From: an uncultured Bacilli bacterium
GTDB lineage: Bacteria > Bacillota_I > Bacilli_A > RF39 > UBA660
DNA length: 33,265 nucleotides
Direction of reading: 5' to 3'
NCBI GenBank assembly: GCA_947632275.1
Contig: CANROR010000004.1
Span: 1-33,265, forward strand
The position numbers and the translations under genes are program-made. The notes below the pieces were generated by a model. That model worked only from the letters and a program-made list of their open reading frames with translations. It searched no databases and was not told where the DNA came from. Shown here piece after piece: positions 1 through 8,338 of the stretch (positions are counted from its first letter, which is position 1; the number at the start of each line of letters is the position of its first letter).

Positions 1-1
1 T

Positions 2-427
2 TATTATGTATATGATAATGCGGGCAACAAAGGTTCATGTAGTGTAAGTATAACGGGTCAATATTGGTATAATAGTAGAACATATGTAAAAAAATATTGT
101 TCTGGTGGCTATAAACAAGATTGTACGGGTTATTCTTATTCTTATTCATGTAATTGCAGTTGTACTAATAGAATATCTGGTTCTCCATCAAAAATGACGG
201 GAAATTATAGTAGTTGTGTAAGTGCCTGTGATGTTATAGGCGCTAATCAAGCAGGCGGCTCTTGTTGGGTATCATCTTCATGGTGTTCTTCGTGGGGAAA
301 TAAATATTGTACTAAATGGTCAGGTGGATATTGGAATGATTGGACAACCGGATATCATGAATCAAGTTGTACTGCTAAAGCAAACGAAAAAGAATGCAAA
401 AAAAAATATTATTATAAAATAGGATAA
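2..427 (+). CDS. C-terminal part of a Cys-rich surface protein (5' end outside window)
   Basis: The ORF track starts this gene at an internal ATG (194), but the frame is open back to base 2, so it is the last 141 residues of a longer protein whose start lies outside the window. Near the beginning is a stretch (YDNAGNKGSCSVSI) typical of the last strands of bacterial Ig-like repeats in cell-surface proteins. The rest is rich in Cys (13), Tyr, Trp, Ser and Gly, including the cluster CNCSC, and ends in a Lys/Tyr-rich tail. No LPXTG motif is seen. An exported, disulfide-rich or metal-binding surface domain is an inference. It is followed after 8 bases by the next gene, probably in one transcript. 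Confidence 0.75.
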   Translation, partial: YYVYDNAGNKGSCSVSITGQYWYNSRTYVKKYCSGGYKQDCTGYSYSYSCNCSCTNRISGSPSKMTGNYSSCVSACDVIGANQAGGSCWVSSSWCSSWGNKYCTKWSGGYWNDWTTGYHESSCTAKANEKECKKKYYYKIG

Positions 428-435
428 GACAAAAT

Positions 436-891
436 ATGAAAAATAAAGAAAATATATTAAAATTAATAATAATTGGAATATTGTTTTTAATTTTGCTAGT
501 TATACTAATATTAATTATAACTAAATCAAATAAACTAAAAAATGATAAACCAGAAAATTTAAATGATAAAATTAGTTGTACTAAAGAATTATCAAAAGAT
601 GAGTTTTATATGTATTATAGTATAGCTAAAATTGATATTTCTAATAATCTTGCTAAAAGTAGACAAAATATGTTTGGCTTTAAGTTTAATGATAAAGATA
701 ATTATGAAGCATTTAAAGCAAATGAAGAATTTGAAAACACTACATATGATGATGAAAATTTAACCCTTACTTATAGTGTGGATGATGCTATTGATTTAAC
801 TACTGACCAAGAGGGCAATAAAATTGAAATTGAATATAAAACTATTTTAGAAGAATTAGAAACAGATGGTTATATTTGTAATTTAAAATAA
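436..891 (+). CDS. Small membrane-anchored protein of unknown function
   Basis: A 151-residue protein with one strongly hydrophobic N-terminal segment (about residues 9-29, rich in Ile and Leu) followed by an acidic soluble domain, most simply a signal anchor with an extracytoplasmic domain. The soluble part has two Cys, one just after the membrane segment (about residue 48) and one near the C-terminus, which could form a disulfide; this is inference. It lies 8 bases after the Cys-rich surface protein and before a strong terminator, so the two probably form the end of one operon. I do not recognise the family. Confidence 0.7.
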   Translation: MKNKENILKLIIIGILFLILLVILILIITKSNKLKNDKPENLNDKISCTKELSKDEFYMYYSIAKIDISNNLAKSRQNMFGFKFNDKDNYEAFKANEEFENTTYDDENLTLTYSVDDAIDLTTDQEGNKIEIEYKTILEELETDGYICNLK

Positions 892-951
892 TTTATGAAA
901 TCATCAAAATTGTTAAGTCTAAGAAAAACTATTATTTGAAAATAATGAATC

Positions 952-985
952 AAAAGTTAATGAAAAAATATCATTAACTTTTTTA
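952..985 (+). terminator. Rho-independent terminator after the surface-protein operon
   Basis: An inverted repeat AAGTTAATGA / TCATTAACTT with a short A-rich loop is followed by a run of T. The stem is perfect over 10 bp. It separates the surface-protein genes from parA, and its T-run overlaps the probable parA -35 box. Confidence 0.85.
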
Positions 986-1012
986 CAATTATAGAAAAAT
1001 ATATGTTAAAAT
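982..1012 (+). promoter_or_regulatory. Probable parA promoter
   Basis: TTTACA (982-987) is followed after 19 bases by TAAAAT (1007-1012), preceded by TGT. The spacing is slightly long, but TAAAAT preceded by TGT recurs before other genes in this window. The -35 sits in the T-run of the upstream terminator. Confidence 0.5.
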
Positions 1013-1048
1013 ATAAAGTAGCTAATGTTTATAAAAGAGGTGCTTGTA

Positions 1049-1834
1049 ATGACTAAAATTATATCTTTGGTTAATCAAAAAGGTGGAGTTGGAAAGACGA
1101 CAACTAGTATTAATTTAGCAGCTGCTTTAGGTAAATTAGGTAAGAAAGTCTTATTAATTGATATGGATTCCCAAGGCAATGCGACGACTGGTTTAGGTCT
1201 TAATTCTAACGATTTTAGTCATGATATTTATGAGCTTATCACGGGTAGATGCGAAATAAAAGATGCAATTATTAAAACTAAATTTGAAAATTTAAGTATT
1301 ATTCCGTCTACCATCAATTTAGCAGGAATTGATGTTGAATTTGTTAAAAAAATGTTAGAAGATAACGCTTTTAAACAAAATATGCAATTAAAAATGCGTT
1401 TAGATGCAGTAAAAAAAGATTATGATTATATAATAATTGATTGTCAACCATCATTAGGGTTAGGTACGATGAATGCCTTAGTTGCTAGTGATTCAGTAAT
1501 AATTCCGGTGCAATGTGAATTCTATGCTTTAGATGGAATTGCTTTACTTCTTAATACAATTATAACAATTCAAAGTGGCATGAATCCGAATCTTCGGATT
1601 GAAGGGGTCCTTTTAACGATGCTTGATGGTCGAACTAATATTGGTTTGGAAGTAATTGAAGAAATTAGAAAATATTTTAAAGATAAAGTGTTTAATACGA
1701 TAATACCTAGACTAGTTAGATTAGTAGAAGCACCTAGCCATGGTAAACCAATTAATGAATATGATCCTACTAGTCGGGCAACAGAAGCTTACGCTAATTT
1801 GGCAAAGGAAGTGATTAGTCGCGATGGAAACTAA
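1049..1834 (+). CDS. parA: ParA/Soj chromosome-partitioning ATPase
   Basis: A 261-residue Walker-type ATPase that works with ParB to move or organise replication origins; in Bacillus subtilis Soj also controls DnaA. The deviant Walker A motif KGGVGKTTT is near residue 12, the A' motif LLIDMDSQGNAT near residue 40 and the Walker B region YIIIDCQPS near residue 120. The length is normal for the chromosomal (small) ParA class. The track start at 1025 is unlikely because AGAGGTG at 1036-1042 is properly spaced for ATG 1049, giving MTKIISLVNQ. The 3' end overlaps parB by 11 bases, as in the soj-spo0J operon. I am very sure of the family. Confidence 0.95.
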   Translation: MTKIISLVNQKGGVGKTTTSINLAAALGKLGKKVLLIDMDSQGNATTGLGLNSNDFSHDIYELITGRCEIKDAIIKTKFENLSIIPSTINLAGIDVEFVKKMLEDNAFKQNMQLKMRLDAVKKDYDYIIIDCQPSLGLGTMNALVASDSVIIPVQCEFYALDGIALLLNTIITIQSGMNPNLRIEGVLLTMLDGRTNIGLEVIEEIRKYFKDKVFNTIIPRLVRLVEAPSHGKPINEYDPTSRATEAYANLAKEVISRDGN

Positions 1835-2696
1835 GAAAAAAGCTTTAGGGAAAGGATTAGAACAATTATTTTCCAATTCCGTAATTGATTTTGATAATTT
1901 TGAACAAAGCATCGTGGAAGAAAATTCCAATAACGTGGTTGAAATAAATCTTTCAGATATAAGAAGTAATCCTTATCAACCACGGAAAACTTTTGATGAA
2001 GCTTCTTTAAATGAACTAGCAGCTTCGATTAAAGAATATGGTTTAGTGCAACCCATAATTGTTAAAAAAAGTATTAAAGGTTATGAATTAGTTGCCGGGG
2101 AAAGAAGAACTAAGGCGGCCAAAATTGCCGGCCTTACGAAAATTCCGGCCGTAATAAAAGATTTCACGGATCAAGAAATGATGGAACTAGCCTTAATTGA
2201 AAATATTCAAAGAGAAGATTTAAATCCGATTGATGAGGCGACATCTATTAGTAATATTATTAAGTTAAGGGGATATACCCAAGAAGAATTCGCGGATAAA
2301 ATGGGGAAAAGTAGAAGTTATGTTACAAACTTGTTAGGGCTTTTAAAGTTACCGGAAAATGTGAAAAAATTAGTCGAAAAGAAAAGTATTTCGGCTTCCC
2401 ATGCCCGGGTCTTAAGTAAATTAGATGATGAAGATAAAATCAATGATTTAGCTCATAAAATAATGACCGAAGATGTCAGTGTAAGAGATTTAGAAAAATT
2501 AACTAGTAATATTGAATTACCGAAGAAAAATAAAATTAAAGTAGAACATAATTATCGTTTATTAGAAGATGCGGCTAGTGAGGCTTTAAATACAAAGGTT
2601 AGAATTACGAAAAATAAAATGGAAATATATTTTAATGGTTCGAAAGAACTTAATGAAATACTGGAAAAATTAAATGTAAAAATTGAGGATGAATAA
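1824..2696 (+). CDS. parB: ParB/Spo0J chromosome-partitioning CTPase and DNA-binding protein
   Basis: A 290-residue protein that binds parS sites and spreads or clamps on DNA in a CTP-dependent way in known relatives. The N-terminal segment KKKALGKGLEQLF is the usual ParA-interacting tail. The ParB/Srx nuclease-like domain follows, with NPYQPRKTFD and the CTP-binding motif GERRTKAA (about residue 90). A helix-turn-helix region with YTQEEFADKMGKSRSYVTN comes next, and a C-terminal dimerisation domain closes the protein. Its start lies inside the end of parA, indicating translational coupling. No full parS palindrome was noticed in the window. Confidence 0.95.
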   Translation: METKKKALGKGLEQLFSNSVIDFDNFEQSIVEENSNNVVEINLSDIRSNPYQPRKTFDEASLNELAASIKEYGLVQPIIVKKSIKGYELVAGERRTKAAKIAGLTKIPAVIKDFTDQEMMELALIENIQREDLNPIDEATSISNIIKLRGYTQEEFADKMGKSRSYVTNLLGLLKLPENVKKLVEKKSISASHARVLSKLDDEDKINDLAHKIMTEDVSVRDLEKLTSNIELPKKNKIKVEHNYRLLEDAASEALNTKVRITKNKMEIYFNGSKELNEILEKLNVKIEDE

Positions 2697-2697
2697 A

Positions 2698-2910
2698 ATG
2701 GATAAAGACTTTAAATTATTTGATGAAGTCATAATGAAAAAAGACCATGCTTGTGGCACTAATCTTTGGATTATTACGCGAAATGGCGCTGATGTTAAAA
2801 TTAAATGTCGATATTGTGGACGTGAAATAATGATGGATCGTTTAGAATTTATAAAAAAATTAAAAAAGGTGATCAAATTTGAAGAAACTGAAGATGAAAA
2901 AAAAGATTAA
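2698..2910 (+). CDS. yyzM: DUF951 family protein (YyzM-like)
   Basis: A 70-residue protein with the family layout: KLFDEVIMKKDHACGTN, then W.I.R.GADVKIKCRYCGR, then a basic helix. The CxxC pair and an earlier Cys may bind metal. B. subtilis carries the homologous yyzM in the same spo0J-to-ychF neighbourhood, which supports the assignment; its biochemical role is unknown to me. The track uses TTG 2683, but GAGG at 2685-2688 sits correctly for ATG 2698, which I prefer. It lies 1 base after parB, so it is part of the parAB transcript. The last 32 bases overlap the next gene if that gene starts at its TTG. Confidence 0.85.
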   Translation: MDKDFKLFDEVIMKKDHACGTNLWIITRNGADVKIKCRYCGREIMMDRLEFIKKLKKVIKFEETEDEKKD

Positions 2911-4423
2911 TTTACATCCCGTGATGATGTACTTGGTATTGAGCTTAATTGTCATTGTCGTAAGTGGCATTTTGTCGTGGTTTAATGTCCAAGCAACTTA
3001 TAATCAAATTTCCTTAGTTACAGGAGAATATTCGGTAGCAACAGAAACAATAACTTCTTTATTTAGTTTAAGTGGCTTAAAATATATTTTTACCAATACG
3101 GTATCTAACTTTGCTAATTTTACCGTTTTAAGTAATTTAATTATTATTTTACTTGGTATTGGCTTAATGGAAAAAAGTGGTTTTTTAAAAACTTTAGTTA
3201 CTTTATTAACGAAGAAAGCTAAAAAAACAACTGTTACCTTTTTCTTAATATTGATATGTTTACTTGCTAGTATCATGGGTGATTTATCATATTTAATTTT
3301 TATTCCTTTAAGTGCTTTATTATTTTTATATGGTAAAAGAAATCCGCGGTTAGGAATTATCGCTTCTTTTGCGGCTTTAACTTGTGGTTCTAGTTTAAGT
3401 GTTATGTTAACCAGTATTGATTCCAGTTTAATTACGGTTACTAATTTAAACTCTCAAATATTAATTGGTAATTATACGATTAATAGTGGTTCATTTATGT
3501 TTATTATGTTAATTGCTTTAATTATTTTAGCCTTTTTATTAACGAATATAACCGAAAATGTTATTGCTAAAAGAATTGAAAAATATGAATTTGAGGAAGA
3601 AGAAATTGAAGATGAGTTAGTGTTAACTAAACATAAAATGCGAGGGTTATTATTTGCCGCCATCTTTGGTTTAATTTATTTATTAATCTTTGTTTATAAT
3701 ATTATTCCGGGTTTACCTTTCTCGGGGAATTTACTTGATTATAGTCAAAGATTATATATTGATAAATTATTTAGCTATGAATCCTTCTTTAGCAATGGCT
3801 TTGTCTTCATTGTGGCTTTATTTTTTGTCATTTTAGGTTTAAGTTATGGCATTGGGGCTAAGACCATTAAAAATAATCAAGATTTTATTGATGGCTTGGG
3901 CCATTCGTTAAATGGTATTGGGAAGATGTTAGTTATGATTTTTGCCGCCGCCACCTTTATTAGTATTTTTAAACAAGCTAATATTGGGAATGTGGTAACG
4001 GTAGCTTTAACTAATGTTTTAGCTAAGTCCTCTTTTAGTGGTTTACCATTACTGATTTTGTTATTTGTTCTTTCAATGATTGCTACTCTTTTCTTGCCAA
4101 ATAGTTTACCTAAATGGACGATTATGGCCACTGCCGCCGTGCCGGCTTTAATGAATACCGGTGTTTCTCCCGAATTTAGTCAAGTTGCCTTTCGGTTAGG
4201 CGAAGCCGTTTCGTTAGGTTTAACACCAGTTTTTGCTTATTTCATTGTTTATTTAGCTTATTTAGAAAAATATAGTCAAGATAATAAAAATATTAGTATA
4301 TTTAAAGCGATAAAATTACAATTACCATATACCATAGTTACTTTTATTGTTTTCTTAAGTTTAATTATTCTATGGTATATAATTGGAATACCATTAGGCT
4401 TTAATGCTAGTGTTTCATTATAG
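2879..4423 (+). CDS. AbgT-family (p-aminobenzoyl-glutamate transporter-like) membrane protein
   Basis: A 514-residue polytopic membrane protein with about a dozen hydrophobic segments. It matches the AbgT family in the central block GDLSYLIFIPLSALLF...GKRNPRLGI and the C-terminal block LPKWTIMATAAVPAL...SPEFSQVAFRLGEAV...TPVFAYF. Characterised members move p-aminobenzoyl-glutamate or export sulfonamide-like antimetabolites; the substrate here is not visible. The start is TTG 2879: AAGGTGATC ends 5-6 bases upstream, whereas the first ATG (2894) has no ribosome-binding site. The start overlaps the DUF951 gene. It is an unusual guest between yyzM and ychF. Confidence 0.8.
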   Translation: MKKLKMKKKINLHPVMMYLVLSLIVIVVSGILSWFNVQATYNQISLVTGEYSVATETITSLFSLSGLKYIFTNTVSNFANFTVLSNLIIILLGIGLMEKSGFLKTLVTLLTKKAKKTTVTFFLILICLLASIMGDLSYLIFIPLSALLFLYGKRNPRLGIIASFAALTCGSSLSVMLTSIDSSLITVTNLNSQILIGNYTINSGSFMFIMLIALIILAFLLTNITENVIAKRIEKYEFEEEEIEDELVLTKHKMRGLLFAAIFGLIYLLIFVYNIIPGLPFSGNLLDYSQRLYIDKLFSYESFFSNGFVFIVALFFVILGLSYGIGAKTIKNNQDFIDGLGHSLNGIGKMLVMIFAAATFISIFKQANIGNVVTVALTNVLAKSSFSGLPLLILLFVLSMIATLFLPNSLPKWTIMATAAVPALMNTGVSPEFSQVAFRLGEAVSLGLTPVFAYFIVYLAYLEKYSQDNKNISIFKAIKLQLPYTIVTFIVFLSLIILWYIIGIPLGFNASVSL

Positions 4424-4440
4424 TTAAGGGGGAAAAAATT

Positions 4441-5541
4441 ATGTCTTTAAAAGCGGGAATTGTGGGTCTTCCTAATGTTGGGAAATCAACCCTTTTTAAT
4501 GCTATTACGAAAAAAAATGTTTTGGCGGCCAATTATCCCTTTGCCACCATTGAACCCAATGTGGGAGTTGTTTTTGTGCCAGATACGCGCTTGGATTTTT
4601 TAAAAGAACTTTATCAACCGGAAAGGGTAGTGCCAACTACTTTTGAATTCACAGATATCGCAGGTTTAGTTAAAGGCGCCGCCTCAGGTGAAGGTTTAGG
4701 CAATAAATTTTTATCTCATATTCGGGAAGTTGATGCTATCGTGGAAGTCGTTCGGTGTTTTGATGATGCTAATATTACGCATGTCAGTGGCGAAACAGAT
4801 CCCCTTCGGGATATTGATATTATTAACATTGAACTTATTTTGGCCGATTTAGAAATTGTAACGAATCGGTTAAGTAAGATTGAAAAGAAAGCGGACACTA
4901 CCAAAGAAAAAGATGTAGTCTTTGAATGTAATACGTTAAAAAAAGCTAAAGAAGCTTTAGAAAAAAACATTGCTTTAAGACAAGTATTTAGTGATCCTGA
5001 CGAATTATTAGTTTTAAAAAACTTTAACTTTTTAACTTTAAAACCGATTATATATGCGGCTAATGTTGATGAAGAAACCATTGTTGTTGGCGATAACGAT
5101 TATTCTTTAAAAGTTAAAGAGCATGCCGAAAAAGAAGGCAATAATGTTATTGTTATGTGTGCAAAATTAGAAGAAGAATTATCTAGTTTAGAAAATCAAG
5201 AACGCGAAGAATTTTTGGCTTCAGTTGGAATTACAAATAGTGGTCTAGATAAGTTAATTTTTGCCACTTATGATTTATTAGGTTTAGCCACCTTTTTTAC
5301 GGCCGGCAAAGATGAATGTCGGGCCTGGACTTATAAAAAAGGTATGAAAGCGCCTAAATGTGCCGGGATTATTCACAATGATTTTGAGCGAGGTTTTATT
5401 AAAGCCGAAGTTATGAGCTTTGCAGATTTATATGAACTGAAAGATGAAAAGAAAGTCAAAGAAGCGGGAAAACTAAGAATCGAAGGCAAAGATTACGTTA
5501 TTCAAGATGGCGATATTTGTTATTTTCGATTTAATGTTTGA
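4441..5541 (+). CDS. ychF: Redox-regulated ATPase/GTPase YchF (EngD/Ola1 family)
   Basis: A 366-residue Obg-related P-loop protein that in relatives prefers ATP and binds ribosomes. The G1 motif GLPNVGKSTLFNA starts at residue 8, switch II is DIAGLVKGAASGEGLG and the nucleotide-base region is AANVDEE. The C-terminal TGS domain carries the signature TFFTAGKDECRAW and HNDFERGFIKAEV. The length matches the family. AAGGGGG precedes the ATG. In Firmicutes it normally lies between spo0J and rpsF, as here. It ends with TGA, which helps fix the genetic code. Confidence 0.97.
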   Translation: MSLKAGIVGLPNVGKSTLFNAITKKNVLAANYPFATIEPNVGVVFVPDTRLDFLKELYQPERVVPTTFEFTDIAGLVKGAASGEGLGNKFLSHIREVDAIVEVVRCFDDANITHVSGETDPLRDIDIINIELILADLEIVTNRLSKIEKKADTTKEKDVVFECNTLKKAKEALEKNIALRQVFSDPDELLVLKNFNFLTLKPIIYAANVDEETIVVGDNDYSLKVKEHAEKEGNNVIVMCAKLEEELSSLENQEREEFLASVGITNSGLDKLIFATYDLLGLATFFTAGKDECRAWTYKKGMKAPKCAGIIHNDFERGFIKAEVMSFADLYELKDEKKVKEAGKLRIEGKDYVIQDGDICYFRFNV

Positions 5542-5566
5542 TTAATAATTAAATTTTCTAAAATTG

Positions 5567-5575
5567 TGCTATAAT
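5567..5575 (+). promoter_or_regulatory. Extended -10 promoter for the BI-1-like gene
   Basis: TGCTATAAT is a perfect extended -10 element (TGnTATAAT). The -35 region is AT-rich without a good box. It lies 28 bases upstream of the start codon, in the only gap between ychF and the membrane-protein operon. Confidence 0.6.
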
Positions 5576-5602
5576 AGACATATAATTTAGAAGGAGGAAA
5601 AT

Positions 5603-6247
5603 ATGAATAATAAATTAATGGGTAAAACCTTTTTATGGATGTGTATTGGTTTATTAGTTACTTTTGCCACTGGCTTATTCGTAACTTATAATGAAACCAT
5701 GCGGACTAATATTGAAACGAGTGCCTTATATATTATTTTCGCGGTAATTGAATTAGTTTTGGTATTCTTTTTATCACTTCGGGTTATGAAAATGAAACCA
5801 ACAACGGCGAAATGTACTTTCTTGCTTTATTCGGTGGTTAGTGGTCTAACTTTTTCATCAATCTTTGTTTATTATGAACTATCATCAATTTTATTTATCT
5901 TTTTAATTACAGCTGCGTTATTTGCGCTTTTAGCTTTTATTGGTTATACTACGAAAATTGATTTGACTAAATTAGGAACTTATTTTCTAGTTGGTTTGTT
6001 CGGCGTAATAATTGTTTCTTTAATTAATATCTTCGTCGGTAATACGATGGTTGATTTAGTTGTTTCTGTTATTTGTATTGCTTTATTTTTAGGCGTAACG
6101 ATGTATGATGTTCAAAAGTTAAAAAGATTAAGTGATAGTGGCTTACCTGAAGAAAATTTAGCTATCTATGGCGCTTTAGACCTATATTTAGATTTTATTA
6201 ATATCTTTATTCGGTTACTTTCAATATTTGGAAAGAGTGATAACTAA
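5603..6247 (+). CDS. BAX inhibitor-1 / YccA-like membrane protein
   Basis: A 214-residue protein with about seven hydrophobic segments. The C-terminal block GALDLYLDFINIFIRLL and the preceding YDVQKLKRL are characteristic of the bacterial BI-1 (YbhL/YccA/YetJ) family, whose studied member YetJ is a pH-sensitive calcium leak channel. The Asp in the YDVQK segment and the LDFIN Asp belong to the conserved set. AAGGAGG precedes the start. The stop overlaps the RDD gene start by one base. The function here is inferred from family only. Confidence 0.8.
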   Translation: MNNKLMGKTFLWMCIGLLVTFATGLFVTYNETMRTNIETSALYIIFAVIELVLVFFLSLRVMKMKPTTAKCTFLLYSVVSGLTFSSIFVYYELSSILFIFLITAALFALLAFIGYTTKIDLTKLGTYFLVGLFGVIIVSLINIFVGNTMVDLVVSVICIALFLGVTMYDVQKLKRLSDSGLPEENLAIYGALDLYLDFINIFIRLLSIFGKSDN

Positions 6248-6972
6248 TGGATGTCAGTTTAAAAAGAATTGGAGCTTACTTACTTGATTCGTTATTTATT
6301 TCGTTATTAGCTAGTCTCCTTGTGGCTTGCTTTACCTTTGGTAAAAATAATAATACTGATTACGAAAAATATATAAATTTAATTAGTGAATATCAAGATG
6401 GTAAAATCGAAGATGACGTTTATAAACAAGAAGTGATTAATTATAATTATAAATCAACGAAAGATTCAACAATTGCTAGCGCGATTACAATTGTTTTAAT
6501 TATTTCTTATTTTGGTTTATATCAAGTTTATGCCAATGGCCAAACCATTGGGAAAAGAATTTTAAAAATTAAAGTAGTTGGCAAAGATGGCGAAAAGTTA
6601 AAATATGGCGCGAATTTTATTCGGATGATAATTTTAAATAATGTTATTTTTCGTATTTTATTAGCCGTCGGTGTCTATTTAATGAACGCTCAACATTTCT
6701 ATACTTATAGTAGTGTTATTAGTTATCTTGAAGGTTTAATCGAAACAATTATTTTAGTAATGGTAATTTTAAGACAAGATGGTCGCGGCTTACATGATAT
6801 TTTAGCTAAAACCAAAGTTGTAAGTACAGTAGTTGATGCACCAGAAGAAAAGGTTGATGTTAAAAAAGAAGTAATTGAAGCACCAGTTAAAGAAGAAAAG
6901 CCAAAGACGACACCAAAGAAAAAAACAACTTCGAAAACAAAAAATTCGAAAGAAAAAAATACTAAAAAATAA
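6247..6972 (+). CDS. RDD family membrane protein with a Lys-rich tail
   Basis: A 241-residue protein. The opening RIGAYLLDSLFIS is the RDD motif region (R...D..), followed by membrane segments at about residues 12-32, 78-95, 125-145 and 155-175. The motif GQTIGKRILKIKVV between the second and third segments is typical. The last 45 residues are very rich in Lys, Pro, Thr and Glu and look disordered and cytoplasmic. RDD proteins are implicated in ion or osmolyte transport in a few cases; the role here is unknown. It is translationally coupled to the BI-1-like gene (1-base overlap), and the stop codon lies inside a terminator stem. Confidence 0.8.
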   Translation: MDVSLKRIGAYLLDSLFISLLASLLVACFTFGKNNNTDYEKYINLISEYQDGKIEDDVYKQEVINYNYKSTKDSTIASAITIVLIISYFGLYQVYANGQTIGKRILKIKVVGKDGEKLKYGANFIRMIILNNVIFRILLAVGVYLMNAQHFYTYSSVISYLEGLIETIILVMVILRQDGRGLHDILAKTKVVSTVVDAPEEKVDVKKEVIEAPVKEEKPKTTPKKKTTSKTKNSKEKNTKK

Positions 6973-6990
6973 AATTTAGTATTTTTTTCT
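6958..6990 (+). terminator. Terminator overlapping the end of the RDD gene
   Basis: AATACTAAA pairs with TTTAGTATT across a short A-rich loop and is followed by a T-run (TTTTTTTC). The left arm is inside the coding sequence. Confidence 0.8.
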
Positions 6991-7039
6991 TTTTCTAAAT
7001 GTGTTAAGATTATTTTAGATAGTAAAGGGCGTGATAGAT

Positions 7040-8338
7040 GTGGAAGAAAATGTAACAGAAGAAAAAGAATTTATGGAAAAAAAGAAAGGAAAAGTTTTAG
7101 TACCTATCATTGTGACGATTGTAATTCTTTTAGTATTGGTGGGAGGCTATATCGGCTATTTTTACTTTTATCAAAATACGGAAAGATTTATTGATAATAC
7201 GAGCAATAGCATTGAAAAATTTTTAAATGATAATTTAAAAATAGATATGTTATCTAATGACAATCGTGATGTTAATTTAAAAGGTAATTTAAATATCCAA
7301 GATTTAGTAGATGTTGATTATGATCTTACTACTAGTCCTTCTAAAGAATTAGTAGCTATGGACTTAAATCTAAAAAATATATTGCAAGGAACAATTAATT
7401 ATCAAGATGGTAAAACCTATATTCAAGCTAAAGATTTATATCCTGAAGTTTTAGAATTATCGGGATCAAATACGTCAACGAATTTTTCTTTACCGGATGA
7501 TGAGGTACTAGCTCAATTAGATGTTAATGCTTGTTTAAAAAATTTAGTAAAATATTTTTTTGAAGCTTTAAAAGAAGGTAAACAAACGACAACTTTTAAA
7601 GGTTTAACCGAAAAAGTTTATACGATAGAATTTGATACTATTACGGCAGAAAATGCGATGCAAAAATTTAAAAATTTAATGCAAAATGATGAGGCTTTAA
7701 ATACTGTTTTTGGTAATTTTGCGAGTGATGATTATGGTAGCTTTGAACCATGTGAAATAAAGATTACCGTTAATGTATGGACAAATAAAGTTAAAGATTT
7801 TTCTTTGAAAAATGATGAATCTGAATTAAAAGCCCATTATGATGGCGAAAAATATGTATTATCCGACAATGGCGAAAAATTATACCTTTGGGTTGAAGAT
7901 GATTATTTAAAGATTCATACGACGGAAACTGATGATTATACTTTGGGTATTACTTTAAATTATAAAACGGGTATGGAATTTAATTACAAAGATGGCGAAG
8001 ATAGTTTAAATTTGAGTTTTAATAAAACAAACGATAATAATTATAAAATTTCTGGGGATTTAACTAGTACGGATTTAAAAATTAATTTAACCGGTAATAT
8101 TGAAGAAACATCGGAAACTGAAGCCACTGGTGAAATTGCTTTGAAAATAACAAGTGGTCAAGAAACTTTCAATGCTAAATTAACATTTAATAGTTTAATT
8201 AAAGATAATTTAATAGATAAAATTGATGTTAGTAAAGCGAAAAAAATAGATGATTTAACGGAAGAAGAGCAAAATAATATAATGTTAAAATTATATGGAA
8301 TGCTTGCCCAAATGGGTTTATTAGGAGGTAATATCTAA
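7040..8338 (+). CDS. Membrane-anchored extracytoplasmic protein of unknown function
   Basis: About 432 residues: a short acidic, Lys-rich cytoplasmic head, one transmembrane segment (about residues 20-42, VPIIVTIVILLVLVGGYIGY), then some 390 residues of acidic, Asn- and Asp-rich, probably beta-rich extracytoplasmic sequence. The track start is GTG 7031, but AAAGGG at 7024-7029 is too close to it and well placed for GTG 7040. Repeated patterns of alternating hydrophobic residues (for example LKINLTGNIEETSETEATGEIALKI) suggest beta sheets. No enzyme motif is visible. The stop overlaps the acyltransferase start by one base, so the two gene products may act together at the envelope. Confidence 0.7.
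   Translation: MEENVTEEKEFMEKKKGKVLVPIIVTIVILLVLVGGYIGYFYFYQNTERFIDNTSNSIEKFLNDNLKIDMLSNDNRDVNLKGNLNIQDLVDVDYDLTTSPSKELVAMDLNLKNILQGTINYQDGKTYIQAKDLYPEVLELSGSNTSTNFSLPDDEVLAQLDVNACLKNLVKYFFEALKEGKQTTTFKGLTEKVYTIEFDTITAENAMQKFKNLMQNDEALNTVFGNFASDDYGSFEPCEIKITVNVWTNKVKDFSLKNDESELKAHYDGEKYVLSDNGEKLYLWVEDDYLKIHTTETDDYTLGITLNYKTGMEFNYKDGEDSLNLSFNKTNDNNYKISGDLTSTDLKINLTGNIEETSETEATGEIALKITSGQETFNAKLTFNSLIKDNLIDKIDVSKAKKIDDLTEEEQNNIMLKLYGMLAQMGLLGGNI

Noticed and set aside
3004-3276. Minus-strand ORFs of 60-121 codons inside parA, the AbgT-like gene, ychF, dnaB, ftsE, ftsX and pcsB
   Set aside because: They lie opposite well-identified genes, have no ribosome-binding sites and show biased composition expected of shadow frames.
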